Positions 33,437 to 45,891 of a stretch of 64,000 bases of DNA are shown in pieces. The DNA comes from Larix kaempferi (lineage: Eukaryota; Streptophyta; Pinopsida; Pinales; Pinaceae). The notes beneath the pieces were generated by a model. That model was given only the letters and a program-made list of their open reading frames with translations, had not been told where the DNA came from and did not search any database. Positions within the stretch are counted from its first letter, which is position 1; the number at the start of each line of letters is the position of its first letter. Location of the stretch: assembly GCA_027924585.1 (NCBI GenBank), contig BSBM01000602.1:12454501-12518500 (forward strand), written 5' to 3'. Position numbers and translations under genes: made by a program.

Positions 33437-34490
33437 ATAATGATATACTTCAATCACAAACAATCACTTATCTCCATGTCTCCACTTGTAGAAATCCTAC
33501 ATAACCAAAAAAATAAAGTCTATCATCACTCAATTGCTAACTGAAAGTTGTTTAAACGATTAATCTATCTAACAAGTTTCAAAAGTAAAAGGGAAGACTA
33601 TCTGTAAGGACTAACTGCTAAGAGGAACAGATTTCATAACTTGAGAGAGAGAGAGGGTTAGAGTGTTGTAGGTTTAGGTTAGACACGTACAGTAGCCAAC
33701 AAGATATCTCAGTCTCCAAGAGTGAAGACCCCTCATCCTTAGAGGCTTCAAGCAAGACAAGGTTTACACAGGCATCCCCAAAGATGAACACGGTAATGGT
33801 CTTGCAGCAGTGGGAAAGTGCAGTCCAACTCTAGTGGTCACAAAACAATCACAACCCAGCTAAATGAATGTCAAACAGTCCACGTCTCAGCTAGGAAGAG
33901 CCACCACAATCCACGATCAGCCCTAGAGGAAACCATAATTTGTACAGAATTTTTAAAATTTTGTAGCATAGGAACCACTATTTTGATTTCTGTCAATAAA
34001 GAAACCACAGAATGCGTATTACACTTACTAAGCATATGATAAAATTTTGTACAAAATGCAGCACAGAATGCGTATTACACTTAAAATTTTGTAGCAGAGG
34101 AACCACTATTTTGATTTATGTCAATAAAGAAACCACACAATGTTTTCAGTTATTATGTTGTTTTCACGAAAGCATTGATAAAATACCTGCAATAACACCG
34201 AATGCAGAATGTAGAACAAGAATGCAGTGAAACTTAAGTTACACCTCACGCAGTTCACCTCAATATATCCCAACAGCAAAGCTTCAGCTTTCATGGTGTT
34301 GAATACCAGAATCAAAGCAAGTAAATGTTAGCCTATGCAAAAAGAAAACGGCGCCCTTTCCCGGCAAAACTATTCGTGGGAGATAAAAATTGAAAAGTTG
34401 TGTTAGGGTCCCAATTTTTTTTTATTAATTTTTTTTTTTTAAAATATTATCCTATTGTGGTCGATGACATGAAGTTAAATAATGTAATAA
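33437..34490. other. Non-coding, with an internal 128-bp tandem duplication
   Basis: No gene is seen. AAAATTTTGTAGCA(T/G)AGGAACC and the ~55 bp after it occur at 33955 and again at 34083. The copies differ by few bases, so the duplication is fairly recent. Poly-T runs occur at 34415-34440. Confidence 0.6.
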
Positions 34491-34562
34491 TCATGGCTTC
34501 TAAGGCATTGATTGTGAGGTTTATTTTTAGAAGGATGGGGACAATGAGTTTGTTTCAATAGA

Positions 34563-35070
34563 TTCAATTCCACCTATACTAACTGGGACCCTTCGGATGT
34601 ATTGACTTGTAATGTAAACAATGTGCATATGTGATGTACAATTAAACCTAGCATGGAGCTCAAGGCCAAGGCCCCACTAGTGAATTATCAGCCTTGAAGG
34701 GATGATATTTTATGTTGTGCCATCCATGTGCTAGTAATCCATTGAAATCGTAAAAACATGTAGATGATTATAATGCAAATAAAAATACCAAGGGGTTGGC
34801 TATGGATGCAACTAAATGAGGGGGCTATGTGCATCCACTAGGAAGAGGTGATGGGGTTTTGGGATTGGACCCTAGGCTTCCAAAAGTCATCTTGAGAACC
34901 CCTTTGACTGTCCCAGTCATCATTTAATTCTGTTGTAAGGAAGTGGGTGAGAAAATCAGTCCATGAGAGTGATGGAGTATGGGTAGCCCTGAAATTCATA
35001 AGGCATGGTATGGGATCGGTTTGCTCGACCCATAAGCCACTCCATCTCATGGGAATTATGTGTTATGAAT
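34563..35070 (+). repeat. LTR-like repeat, plus copy (partner at 45.37-45.89 kb)
   Basis: This matches the reverse complement of 45370-45891 over about 0.5 kb with gaps. Shared landmarks are GGAGCTCAAGGCCAAGGCCC, AAAATACCAA, TGTTGTAAGGAAGTGG and ATCCACTAGG. The other copy begins, on its own strand, with TGTAATACCCCC, a typical LTR start. The two are diverged copies of one repeat in opposite orientation. Confidence 0.72.
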
Positions 35071-35499
35071 GTTTAATTGTTCATGTTTCATTCAGTTGTG
35101 CTTATTTGAGTATGCATATGCATCCATGTGTTTTTATGAATTTGTTCATTGATGAATAGGTCCAAGTCTTGTTGAGGCCCAGGAGGTTCATAATGTTCGG
35201 TCATGACTTTGGGGGAGAAATAGAAACCCCTTTTGTGTTCATGTTCCCTCTGTGGTTCAGATGAAGGGAGGAGACATGGCAGAGTGGATTAGAGATCTTT
35301 ACAAAGTGGTAAAGAGGTATGGATGAGGATTGGGGAAACACCTTGGTTGGAAGAAGGAAAATTCAGAGTTCTCAGGTTTGGAAGAAGATCATACACTTGC
35401 ATGGAGATCTCTGAGAGATTTCTAATATATGATACCAAGTTTTCCAAAAATGGACTTAGGATGAGAAAGTTATCAGCCTGAGAAGTTGGCAGTAACAGT

Positions 35500-35860
35500 G
35501 GTATATGGCCGACTTTCAACTCCCGCATTGAAGTTTTGACTTCCGACTCCCGCATCGTGGAATGCGGATCGCGGAAGTTAGAGGGGCGATTCTGCGAAGC
35601 TGAGACCTTTGGAGTTCCGACTTCCAACTCCCCCATCATGGATTATAGAATTCAGAGGCGTGATTTGGTGAAGTAGAATGCGAAGTTGGAGGCATATTTC
35701 TTCGACGTCGTGTATTTGTCGTTCCGACTTTCCGACTCCTGCGTCGTGGATTGCGGAAGTAAAAGGTGTGATTCTTGAAGTGGCACGTTGGGGTGTCGAC
35801 TTCCAACTCCGACATGCGGATTGCGGACCAAGTTATTGCGGCTGTGCGAAAGTGCATAGT
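35500..35860 (+). repeat. Minisatellite (CTTCCGACTCC...GATTGCGGAAGT), ~100-bp unit
   Basis: CTTCC(A/G)ACTCC, followed by a CATCGTGGATTGCGGA-like block and GTGATT(C/T)..GAAG, recurs three or four times at about 90-110 bp. Each unit ends with a short palindromic TTCCGC/GCGGAA relation. It has a family resemblance to the TTCCGCCGTTGCGGAA repeat at 63.5-64 kb. Confidence 0.6.
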
Positions 35861-35999
35861 TTGGAAGAAAAAAAATTAGCAGGTTGTATTCTAAGGAGCT
35901 CCCCCATCACCTTTAAAGGGCACCGAGGGGGTCGGGGACATTACAAATATCCTAGAACGGTGATGTGTGTTTCTTTAAAATATTGTTCATGGATTTGGA

Positions 36000-36660
36000 T
36001 ACCTCAAAGAATATTCCTTTAGGGCCTTAGGGCATGTGATTCCTTCCTTAATTATGTATAGAGCCTCAAGACCCCTAACTATTGTTCAAAACTATCTAAT
36101 GACTTAGACATCCCTACTCAAAAACTAAAGATACTCTCAAGAATCCATGTGTGTTTTTTCAAGTTGTTCTTCTTGGCCATGGATTCCCAAAAGGTTTTTC
36201 AGGGATTAATAAGGCCCAATTTTTCTCCCTCAAGCATGTCTAGGGAACCCAATATCTATACCAGGTTCTCAAAAAATTCTAATGGCACTAATATCCCCAC
36301 TTATATGAATAATATTCTCTTGGGAGTTCCCACTCTTTTTTCCCCAACCATATCCAAGGTGTTGGAACCTATAATTAGTCTTAAAATTCTCATCGTGCCG
36401 CAAAAACCCCACTCATAGGCCAAAGATACCATGGAAAGGTCTATTGTGGTTGTTCAACATATCATTCTTGGTTGTATATACCAAGAAGCTTCTTTTAGGT
36501 CCTAAGGCCCAGTTTCCAATCCTTAACCATGTCTAGAGCCCCAAGACCCTTACCTAATGCTCATAAACCTCTTAACAATTCCCATATTCTGACTATTATA
36601 AGGAAAAATATCCCCTCAAGAGGTTAGCTTTGGTGGTTGGAGACATCATTGTTAGACCTT
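36000..36660. repeat. Decayed tandem repeat with GGCCTTAGGGC blocks
   Basis: The blocks 'TTTAGG(G/T)CCT(T/A)AGG' and 'ATGTCTAGAGCC(C/T)CAAGACC', with diverged partners near 36230, recur at irregular spacing of about 200-280 bp. No frame is conserved. This is probably old element-internal repeat DNA. Confidence 0.4.
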
Positions 36661-36755
36661 TAATAAGCATGGCTTCTAAGGCATTGATTGTGAGGTTTAT
36701 TTGTAGAATGATGGGGACAGTGGTTTAATTTGTTTCAATGGATTCAAGTGCATGA

Positions 36756-37314
36756 CTAGTAATCAATTTTAGCTTACCACATAAGGGATGGCATTTTCAT
36801 CTGAGGTTAGATGTTGAGGTTACATCCAAACATAGTATTATTTCTAGTTGGTATCTATTGCATTTATACCTAGGTGGATTTTCAATGATGCCTACCTTAC
36901 ATCTACCACATATCATGCGATGCCAATCTATAGCCTCCACCTCATTTATGTATTTGCATTGTTCAATGAACCATTTTAGTGGTGGAAGTGTAATAGTTTT
37001 TATAGATGCCTGCATGGGAATTTATATTTAGGTCATTGGAGAGTCAACGACAGGTGGCATATGAAATTATTGAACCAAGTGATCTCTAATAATGTTATGG
37101 CCATTGCACTGCACCTTTGAGTAATTTACTCACTCCCAAGTGAGATTTCTTTAGCTCTAAAGGAAATGAAGTTTCCCATACCTTCCAAGCCATTAAATGA
37201 GCTGATCGAAGCCAGTTCTAACTCCTCCTAAAAATACATTGATATGTTAAAATGGTGGTGACAACTTTAACATCTTGATCTCCTATCATACTAACAACAT
37301 ATAAGCTTTTCACC
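36756..37314. other. No gene seen; possible 5' part of the LINE
   Basis: There are no motifs in any frame. By position it could hold decayed sequence upstream of the reverse transcriptase, but no endonuclease signature is visible. Confidence 0.35.
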
Positions 37315-38034
37315 ATGCAAGAGGTCAACACCGCTACTAATCTTTTCACCGTGCAAGAGGTCGAGGTGGGTATTAAGAAGTTGGGTGTTGGAAAGGCAAA
37401 GGATTTAGTTGAACTCCAAGCAGAGTATCTAAAGTGGGGTTCAAAAACTCTTGCGCCTCACCTCACAAGGATTTTCAACAACATCATTCAACAAGGATTC
37501 CCTACAGATTGGACAACTAGCCTAACAATACCTCTTTTCAAGAGTGGTGATGCCAATAATCCCTCCAATTACATGACCATCATGATAAATCCCCTGTTTG
37601 CAAAGCTCTTCGGAAGTATGCTACAAAACAGAATTAGCAAGTGGGTGGAAGAAAGTGGTAAGCGTGCTAAAGGACAAGCAGGTTTCAGACCCAAACACTC
37701 CACGATTGATCATGGTATAGCGTTAAGACACATCATTGAGAAAGTGTGGGAGAATAAAGAGGAAGCCTTTTGTTGCTTTGTCGATTTCAAAAAATATTTT
37801 GACATGGTCACTAGGGATAAGCTCTGGCATAGAATGGAAGAACTTGGGGTTCCTATGCATCTTAGAGCAGTTTCCCATAGATTATACGAGAGATTAAAGT
37901 CAAAATCAGAACATCAGCTGGGATCTCTGAAAGTTTCAAGAGCGATATTGGGGTCAATTATCAAGGGTGCCCATTGTGGTCTGGCCCCTACCATGTTTGG
38001 GTTATATATTGACAAATACTTGAAGAGTGGCTAA
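37315..38034 (+). pseudogene. LINE reverse transcriptase, N-terminal and palm part
   Basis: The 239-residue frame has 'WTTSLTIPLFKSGDANNPSN' (the RT-0/1 'I.P..K.GD....NYR' block), 'KGQAGFRPKHSTIDHGIALR' (motif 2, 'QAGFR...ST.D') and 'CCFVDFKKYFDMVTRDKLW' (motif A; the catalytic Asp is in FVDF). It ends 'KGAHCGLAPTMFGLYIDK', the motif-B area where 'GCPLSPTLF' is expected. The stop near 38032 falls before motif C, so the FADD box was lost in a deletion. The usual 'YRPI' reads 'YMTI'. Confidence 0.88.
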
Positions 38035-38039
38035 AACTA

Positions 38040-38731
38040 CAGGACAAGGAAGGTGCTCAGTACCCTATGATATCATGCTTAGTGATGTGGGGGTAGCCCC
38101 CATTGAAGCAATTGCTATGGTGTGGCTCATAAGATATCTAAAAACGATCGAGCAAATGGAAGATGACAGATGGCCTAAGGTGGCCTTCAATGACACATTA
38201 TGCAGAAGAAAGAAGACTTGGATGCAGCAAAAAGATAAATGGCTTAGTAAATGGGATATTTACCTGAACACATGCCCTACAAATAGTAAAGAGATAAAGG
38301 CCTTTTTTATTGACAAGTTCCAAAATCAAGTTTGGGGAACAGGGCTTGGGAGAAAGAAAAAGTACTATATTGAAGACTTCAATCCCACCTACAACCATCA
38401 TCAAAAATATTATATAGGGCCTAATATATCCTGGAGGGCAAAAATGCTTATTGCTCAATTAAGAACCAATTCCCACCAACTACGGTATGAGACATGGTGC
38501 TGGAAAAGACCAAAGGAAGCTTGGGAAGAGTGAGTGTGTACTTTTTGTACCTCAGGAAAAGTGGAAACAGAAAAACATTTCATTTTAGAGTGTGAGGCCT
38601 TCAAGGACAGTAGAGACAACTATGTGAGTATCTTGGCAGTTAGTTCTTCGGATAATTTATTCGGTGAAGGGACCGTGGTGAAACTGGGGGAGCTCAACAT
38701 CAAGCTAGAGAGGAAAAGGGTGGAAATGTAA
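38040..38731 (+). pseudogene. LINE ORF2 C-terminal region with Cys/His cluster
   Basis: Frames 38027-38533 and 38534-38731 are contiguous and separated by a TGA. They give 'FNDTLCRRKKTWMQQKDKWL', 'MLIAQLRTNSHQLRYETWCW' and then 'CTFCTSGKVETEKHFILEC'. This is the C-x2-C...E-x2-H-F-x-L-x-C zinc-binding tail found after the RT in several LINE clades. It lies right after the broken palm domain, so several hundred bases holding motifs C-E must be missing in between. Confidence 0.78.
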
Positions 38732-38790
38732 AAGTCAGTGGGAAAAACAGTCTATCCCATAAGCTATCTTTAGCGTCGCGGACGTTAAAA

Positions 38791-38792
38791 TT

Positions 38793-38827
<35 letters not shown>
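38791..38827 (+). repeat. (TTTC)n microsatellite, LINE tail
   Basis: About nine TTTC units follow some 60 bp after the end of the LINE frame. The position fits a LINE 3' tail and marks the likely 3' boundary of the element. Confidence 0.9.
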
Positions 38828-40028
38828 ATATTAGTTAGTCTAAAGGTTGGGATATCTCCACATTAGAAACATATTTATATTTAACCCATAGAGTCTCCCT
38901 ATGATGTAAGTTATAAATATCCTTGACAAGTAATAGAATAGAAGCTATAAACGATTATGCAATAAGTAAAATAAGAATATTATAAGAAACTAGCACCCCC
39001 TAGCGCCATCCCCATAGCATATTCTATAATAAGGTTTATCCCAAGGGGGTCTTCCTATGAGTCTTACAAGTAACAATATTATATTATAACTAGGATTATA
39101 GGCCCATGTCGTGGTTATACATACAACAAATTTTCGGCCCATCTAGATATAAGATGCTATAGATTCATGCATATTCGCTTTTCGGCTTTTTTGGTTTTTA
39201 TGTTTTTGGAAAAAAAGGGGTAACAAAGGGGCCGATTTCATCTTGTGGAGGCCGTATTCTTCATTTGTTGGCTGAGTTTGGACTGCGTGGGTCGTGACAT
39301 CGTCTGGAGAGGACATAGTCTTGCTTGTCAGGACGATTTACTTTCTGTTGGACACATATCCTTACAGTTCCACATCTACAGTGATCGCCGCACTTCATCT
39401 GGGACAATATCAATGGTTGTTACAGCCAAAAAGGGAGTTGCAATCCATATTAACACCTACAGGAATCTACTACAGTGTTGTTGGGTACTCTCATTGTAGT
39501 CTTCCTTCTTATTACGACTGTGCATAACGTTTCTGGTTAGTGAAGGAGGGCGCTGCAGCATAATAAGGGAGTCTGAGAAGAAGACGATTTGGGTTGTTTT
39601 GAGGAGCTGGAAGACACCAAAGAAGACCATTTCACTTCCATAAATCATTGTGCACACCCAGGAAGATACAGGTTAGAGTTAAAGTAATTTCATATTTGTT
39701 TTTCCACCTTAGAACAGTTGTTACAGTCATTGTAAACTCAAAGTTATATTAATATGATATTTAGGGTTTATTTTCCTTGTTATTTATGCAAAGCAATCTC
39801 TATTGCATTTACTGTTCACTGTTAGCGCTACGAAAATCAAGATCTGAAAACCCTTTATATCCGAAACAAACTCTTTCCGCACTGTCTAACTTTCTTCCAC
39901 AGCGGAATTCTTTCCGGAATGCAGGAATAGAGTTTCTGCACAATGCTTCTTCCCCGTCGTTGATCTATCAATTTCATGGCCAGCCTGAGTGTTCGTTCGA
40001 TCAGTGTCCCCACCAAATCAATGGCTAG
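38828..40028. other. Non-coding DNA, no gene supported
   Basis: Frames here are short and lack motifs. Parts near 39690-39800 have an LTR-leader feel (AT-rich, polyadenylation-like words), but I found no repeat partner. Confidence 0.35.
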
Positions 40029-40930
40029 TGTTAATACCTAAAACGTACCCCAAGGTTGCAGAGAGGGCAAATTAGGGTAACCCCAAACCACTTTAGACTT
40101 ATGCTACTGACCCATCATATTCAGAGAGGGATCTCTCTATAAACCCACAAAAAACACAAGAAATAATCGATTATTCATCAGTGAAAAACATAGAGAGGTC
40201 AGATTCTGGTAGGACAATTTGTTTTTAAATGTTGTTTGGTTGAAAGAAACATGGATCTCTATTGGGCATTAGAGTCAAAACATACAGCAGATGAATATCA
40301 TAACAATCCCTTACAAACACAGCTACTCAGGGGCAAGGAAGCCACCATCTTACAGTCAAAGTGCTTTTAGTTGGGTGATTTAGAAGAAAGATGGGCAGTC
40401 CACCAATATAGAGCATAGGAACATTAATTCTATATTGATTTTAGTAGAAATTGATTGTGGAATACTTGGAACGAAGAGAATAGAGCATAATCACTATGAA
40501 TTATATTCAAATATTACATTAATCCAAGCATGAAAAGCATAACATAATGGATTAAACAATGAAAGGAAACACATTCACGGAGGAAAAGAAATAGAAAGAC
40601 TGCAAGTCCAATGACACATGAATCTCTGAGAAAAATAGCCTGCAAGGCTTTGCCAACTTTATTTAAACAGTTCTCAAAATGTTCAACACAAAACAATACA
40701 CAAGTTCCAAAGTTTTCAACCTCTCTTCATTCGATTACATTGAATTTATAGAACTGTCTGAGCCTAAGGCTCGACCTACTCTCAACAGAAAACGGTTACG
40801 ATTCCTAGTGACACCTAACCTGGGCGTATTCTCCACTACAACCATAATACAGAGCTGGAAAAAATGCCTTTTACATTTACTAATCATTTTTACTAAGTGA
40901 AAACCGGCTCTAATAAACAGACAAAATGGT
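40029..40930 (-). repeat. Possible 3' LTR of coiled-coil copy 2
   Basis: The plus strand starts TGTTAATACCTAAAACG. A similar word, TGTTGATGCCTCGAAAATCG, starts at 58440 in the same place relative to coiled-coil copy 4. Both blocks are about 0.9 kb and lie just downstream of the minus-strand protein stop. No second LTR was found for this copy and no polypurine tract is visible, so the call rests on position and edge similarity. Confidence 0.35.
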
Positions 40931-40977
40931 CTGGTAGTTGCTCCTCCAACTGGATTTCTCCACTATCCTCGACCTCT

Positions 40978-43900
40978 TCATGCACTTAACCTCAACTTTT
41001 CCTTCCCATATTTTTCAATTAATTTCCACTGCTCGATTGCTGGCAGCTCTAGGGTGGCAAGCTCTTTGAGCAACACTCTCATTTCAGTGTGCTCCCTGTA
41101 CGAGTAACCTGTGAGGAGTGTCTGAGCCTGATTGAAGATCGAGACTAGCTCAAAATCCTTTGTTAATTTTTCCACTAATGCCTGACCTGACAGAGGCTGC
41201 TCCATACCTGCAAAATCTTCCTGTTCTAACCTACACACCCACAGTTTTCCTTGATATTCTTCTTTTGTCATCATTGTGCCATTTTCCTCCCAGAACATAG
41301 GCAAACCTTTCTTAAACAGAGGATCAAATGCTTCTCTGAACAGCATCACCTGATTTGCTAAGATATCTATCCCCTCCCGAGTAATGTTTTCTTGTTGATG
41401 CTTGCTACTCTTTTATCCCAAATGATGGTAGTCACCTTGCCTTTAATGTTGGCTTCATGAGCTTGAGTTTCGGACAAACCATTTAAGAATTCTATAGTGT
41501 TTTGATCATGCTCCATGGGATTCTTGTTCAGCTTTTCTTTTGCAATTGTGACAACCTATCTTGCAAGCTTAATCATTGCTTCTTTATCCTCAATGAATTC
41601 TAGGTATGGCCTTAATTCTCCTTCCTACACAATAATGTCATCCCAAATGATCCTTTTGGCCTCCTGCAAGGTGCTCTACCCTATGACCTGCTGCTTCAAC
41701 TTATCAAATTCCTCTTGCATCCCTTGGTATTTGGTTTCCCAAGCCTCCTTCTCTTTCTCGGCAATGTCTTTAAGATTTTTCAAGTTAGCATTTTGCTTTT
41801 TCAACATTGCTACCTCATCATCATCCAAGCTTGATTTGGCTATTTTCCCTACGATGGAAAAGTCTCCAGCTTCCACTGATGGTGTGGTCTCCTCTTCTGC
41901 TTCCTGCTCTTTCTCTTTTTCCTTCAACTTCTTCTCCAGTTCTTCAAACTAGGCTTTCCAGACCTTATCGCTAGCTACTACAATGGACATGTCAAGCTGA
42001 AACTTCTATTCTTTCTCCCCAAGCTCTATCAGCTAGGCTTTGCAATCAGTTAATTCACCTTGCAACTTTTCTTTTTCTTCTTCCAACTCAGCTAATTCAA
42101 GTGCATTTACTAGTTGGGAAACAGGGATGTTCAGCCTCTTTTTGAGTGACAGAATGTCCCGATCCTTTTCTTCTATTAGCTTCTGAATGCTGGCCCTTTT
42201 ATCTTCTAAGGTCTCAGTGGCCAGTAATGAAGCTTGGAGCTTCTTTACTTGTGCCTTTAGGGACTTATTCTCTGCTTTATCTAGCCTTAGCTGATTTTGG
42301 ACCTTGCCTTTATTTACTTGCACCTTTGACAATTCTAATGCAGTCCTCAGCAATTTACTGTAAATTACCTGCTCGGTCTCCTTATGCAAATTGATTAGGG
42401 CGGGGTCTGGTATGTCTTTAAGGTTCATTTTCAATTCTGTAGCTTTATTCTTAGTGGCTAGGGCGAGGTTTAAGGTATTCTGAGCAATATTTCTGCTTAC
42501 CACTAATGCTACATCCTTCTTGGATATTTTATTTACATCAGCATATAATTTTGATTCTGCTGAGACTGTTGTGGACTTTCTTCATACTCTCCTAGTAAAT
42601 CAGCCCTGCTCTTGATAGGTAAAGCAGGTCCAGAGGGTGGCTGGTTGAACATATACTCTTTCACCTCAAAAGCTGGCACTATGAATCAAACTTGCTTTTT
42701 CTTGGGATTTTCTTCTTGTATCTTTACTAATTGCAACCCAGGCTCTTTCACCTTTTGCCTCTTAGGGGCTCTTTTTGCATCCATGTCTATGTCCATGGGG
42801 TCACTTCCTACCAACTTAATGGCTTTTTCTGAAGTGATAGTGATGGGATTCTTTGCTGACCTTGATGGGGTTTGACCAAGTGAATCAAGCTCTCTTGATG
42901 TGCTCCCCTACACAACAGATGGGGAGACTTATGGTGAATCCAGCTCCATCTGACCATTTTCAATATATTCCAACCAATTGGCTCTTTCGGCTAAACCTAC
43001 AATTTAAAAATGCTCATAACCCTTTCTATTGGTTTTCTTCTTTCTTTTCGATAAAATATGATGGGGGTCATTATTTACTGTTTCCCTAGATGGGAATACC
43101 ATATCACTCATTATCTGTTGAATGCTTGGGAGGGTTGCTCTGCTCTTAACCATAAAGGATCCCACTGTCCAGGGAAAATTTATATCAGATGACTTCTTGT
43201 CATCCAGGAAGTGCTCACACTCAACTGTCAGCTTTTGTCTTATAAAATTTAGGGTGAGTATCCTGGGGGTGAGGAATGCAGGAAGCTCATATGGGGCATG
43301 ATAAAACCCATATATCCTTATTGCAGTGCTCTGCTTTAATAAAAACCAATCCCCCACCCCTCTTTCCATCGATGGCTGCAATAAATCTTTCATCTCAGGT
43401 ATTACTCTAGGAAATCTTTTCTGAAAAAACAAGAAGTAAACCTCAGCCATGAGGTCATTCATGAACAAATTGTAGTCAGAATACATCTCTTTGGTAATCT
43501 GCAGCTCTAGAACTTGTGGGTTTTAATCATTAGCTTCCAAGAACATCTTTAACAAATATGATTGGAACCTGAAAGATCTAGTCTTAGGGAATTCCACAAG
43601 TTGGGAATAGATGTTATCTGTTAGGGCTTCATCAAACTTTAGACAAGCGCACGGGGTGGGTAAATTAGGATCTGATGGATCAAGGGGACAAGTACTGATA
43701 GCAAACAGAAGGCTAATTAAGGGTTCATTTATATCATGGTTAGTATCCAGCCCCAAGAATTGAGATAGCATAGAGATTACATATTTAGACTCATCTTTGA
43801 ACATGTCGGACTCACCAGGGAAAGAGTATTCTGGGAAGGAGGTATCTGGGAGTAAAGAGGCATGGTAGAAACTCTTCTTGAGGTTGTCTGGGTCTCTTCG

Positions 43901-44374
43901 GAAGTGTTGAATTAGGGATTCCAATTGATAACTCTGGGAGTTTCGGCAGAAATATTTAGGCACAGCTAGGGATTTCCGGACGATTGAGGCATCTATGTGA
44001 CACAGAATCTTTGATTTTGAAGTGTCCATGACTGCCTTATGGCTGGGGGATAAAAAGCGGGAGCACCAATCTATGAACTCAGGGAAATTTGAGGTCTGAC
44101 TAGTGGTAAATAGGTGAAAAAAGGACTGGTAAACCTTGTGGAAATCTTTGTTTCGGGTTCTTATGACTTCTAAATTTTCCTTGGCAATTTCCAGGGTACT
44201 ATTAAGCAACATGGTGTCGAAAATGTCACTGTCTTTATCCTTTATCCGATCATTTACCTTTGAAGATTCAAATCCTGGAGGCCCTACAGAGCCGGTGTAA
44301 CGTACCCTTCCATCATCAAATGCCGGGAAGGAAACGTTAACAACACACTGGGCTTTTGAAAGACTTAGCCCCAA
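40978..44374 (-). pseudogene. Coiled-coil gag-like protein, copy 2, broken
   Basis: About 3.4 kb. The N-terminal globular part (44374-43004, one frame with a TAA at 43523-43525) contains 'FPEFIDWCSRFLSPSHK' and 'STAIRIYGFYHAPYELPAFL'. The second segment matches copy 4 ('GTYIRMYGGSKPPYILPRY') in spacing and key residues. Then comes a Lys/Glu-rich coiled coil (42503-41676) in another frame, broken by TAGs at 42033, 42006, 41949, 41676, 41625 and 41556. Last is a C-terminal helical domain ('QEDFAGMEQPLSGQALVEKL', 41349-40978) in a third frame. No enzyme motif is visible. The family is unrecognised; a Gag-like structural role is inferred. Confidence 0.65.
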
Positions 44375-44474
44375 TATTTTTACTCATAAAATTCATAACA
44401 ATTAAAAACTTATGTGTACAGATTCGAACTTCAATAAAACACGGAGGAATTAAACATAACAACACACATAAGCA

Positions 44475-44795
44475 CAAACATAAGATGATTCCATATGCAG
44501 GGATTCAATCCCATTCTTATGCTATGCACAGACTTCATTTCAATTTCAACCTCATGAATAAATAACATTCAGATTTAGCACATTGCAGAACACAGATTGT
44601 ATATAATTTAATCCACAAAGAATACTTATCTTGCAAACATAAGATGATTCCATATGCAGGGATTCAATCCCATTCTTATGCTATGCACAGACTTCATTTC
44701 AATTTCAACCTCATGAATAAATAACATTCAGATTTAGCACATTGCAGAACACAGATTGTATATAATTTAATCCACAAAGAATACTTATCTTGCAA
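44475..44795. repeat. Perfect tandem duplication of 159 bp
   Basis: The block starting CAAACATAAGATGATTCCAT at 44475 is repeated from 44634 without a difference that I can see, ending in TTATCTTGCAA. It lies about 100 bp upstream of the copy 2 start. Identity in such old DNA means either a very recent event or an assembly artefact. Confidence 0.93.
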
Positions 44796-45369
44796 TGCGA
44801 ATGTCCAACGACTGGCTACGTGAGAGAAACGTTCAACCCAACCATAGATCTCTGTCCAACCTGTTTTCTTTCAGCTGAGAGATCACCCCCGAGCTGGGCT
44901 GTGTATCCACTAAGGAGGAACTAGATGGCTCACTCACAGTCAGGGTTTCACTCAAACAGCCATGCTAAGCCAACACACAGTTGGGTTTTTCAAGCATGCA
45001 ATAGGAGATGGAGGAGGATGCTAGTCCACTGAGCTCAATCCCAGAGCCACATACTCTTCAAGCTGGACTCAGCAATCCCATCCTCTGTTCATACATCCAC
45101 TCTTGGATTTCTCACATCTCTGTCACAAATAACCCCAAATCCGTCACTGATTTTCTGGGCAGTTAAAACTGGGTTCTCCCATGGATTTTGGAGTAGCTAT
45201 TGCTCCCAAATTCGCCCCAAGGCTCATACCAACGGATCCCCCATTGGATTTTACTGTCCCATACCCATTCTGGGCGTTTTTGGATTCCCAAAACATGGGT
45301 TCATTCCAAGTTGCGATTTCTGGTTTTCTCCCTCATGGGAGCTCATTTTTGGATGGATAATGATGCTGG
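44796..45369. other. Non-coding, leader-like DNA
   Basis: No gene is seen. It joins the duplication to the inverted LTR-like repeat and is moderately GC-rich compared with its flanks. Confidence 0.35.
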
Positions 45370-45891
45370 GTTTCTTCACCATGGAATGGGGATGAGGAAG
45401 AAGCAACTTCCAAGAGGTAGAGTGACTTGTGGCACAAGTAAACAGAGCCCATACCTACCCATACGAATTTCAAGGCTGCCCATGCTCCATTGAAGCCATG
45501 GGCTGACATCTCAACCACTTCCTTACAACAGGAATAAATGTCATCTAGGAAAGTCAATGGGTTCTCATAATGACATATGGTAGCCTATGGTTCCATCCCA
45601 TAGCCCCCTCACCACTCCCTAGTGGATACACGTGGCCCCTTCTCATCCGTTGCCTCCGTAGCTAGTTTTGGTATTTTAGATTGCATGATGTTTATTTACA
45701 TCCTTTTTACAATTTCCATGGCTTAAGAGCACATGGGCATCAAAATATCAATGCTTTCCTTTTAAATCAAAATTCAGGCTTTCACTAGCAGGGCCTTGGC
45801 CTTGAGCTCCACGCTAGGAAAACATACATCACATGTACACATTATTTACATTAAATGCTAATACATCCTAAGAGTCAGAAAGGGGGTATTA
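45370..45891 (-). repeat. LTR-like repeat, minus copy (partner at 34.56-35.07 kb)
   Basis: On the minus strand it begins TGTAATACCCCC at 45891, then gives ATGTATTAGCATTTAATGTA, GTGGAGCTCAAGGCCAAGGC and TGTTGTAAGGAAGTGGTTGA. The same order of blocks appears on the plus strand at 34.56-35.07 kb. Which element it bounds is not clear. Confidence 0.7.

Larger units (their letters stand above)
34494..36755 (+). repeat. Segment bounded by ~85-bp direct repeats
   Basis: ATGGCTTCTAAGGCATTGAT and the following ~65 bp occur at 34494 and 36668, with roughly nine in ten bases the same. The repeat is too long for a target duplication. It may be the ends of a terminal-repeat element or a duplicated flank. 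The interior holds the LTR-like inverted repeat, a minisatellite and a decayed tandem repeat, but no coding frame. Confidence 0.5.
37315..38827 (+). mobile_element. Non-LTR retrotransposon (LINE) with TTTC tail, internal deletion
   Basis: A plus-strand RT frame is followed by a C-terminal cysteine/histidine region and then by a (TTTC)n run, which I read as the microsatellite-type 3' tail of this LINE. The 5' part and the catalytic centre of RT are missing, so the copy is defective. Tail type and C-terminal region separate it from the L1-like elements at 20 and 54 kb, so at least two LINE groups occur in the window. Confidence 0.75.
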
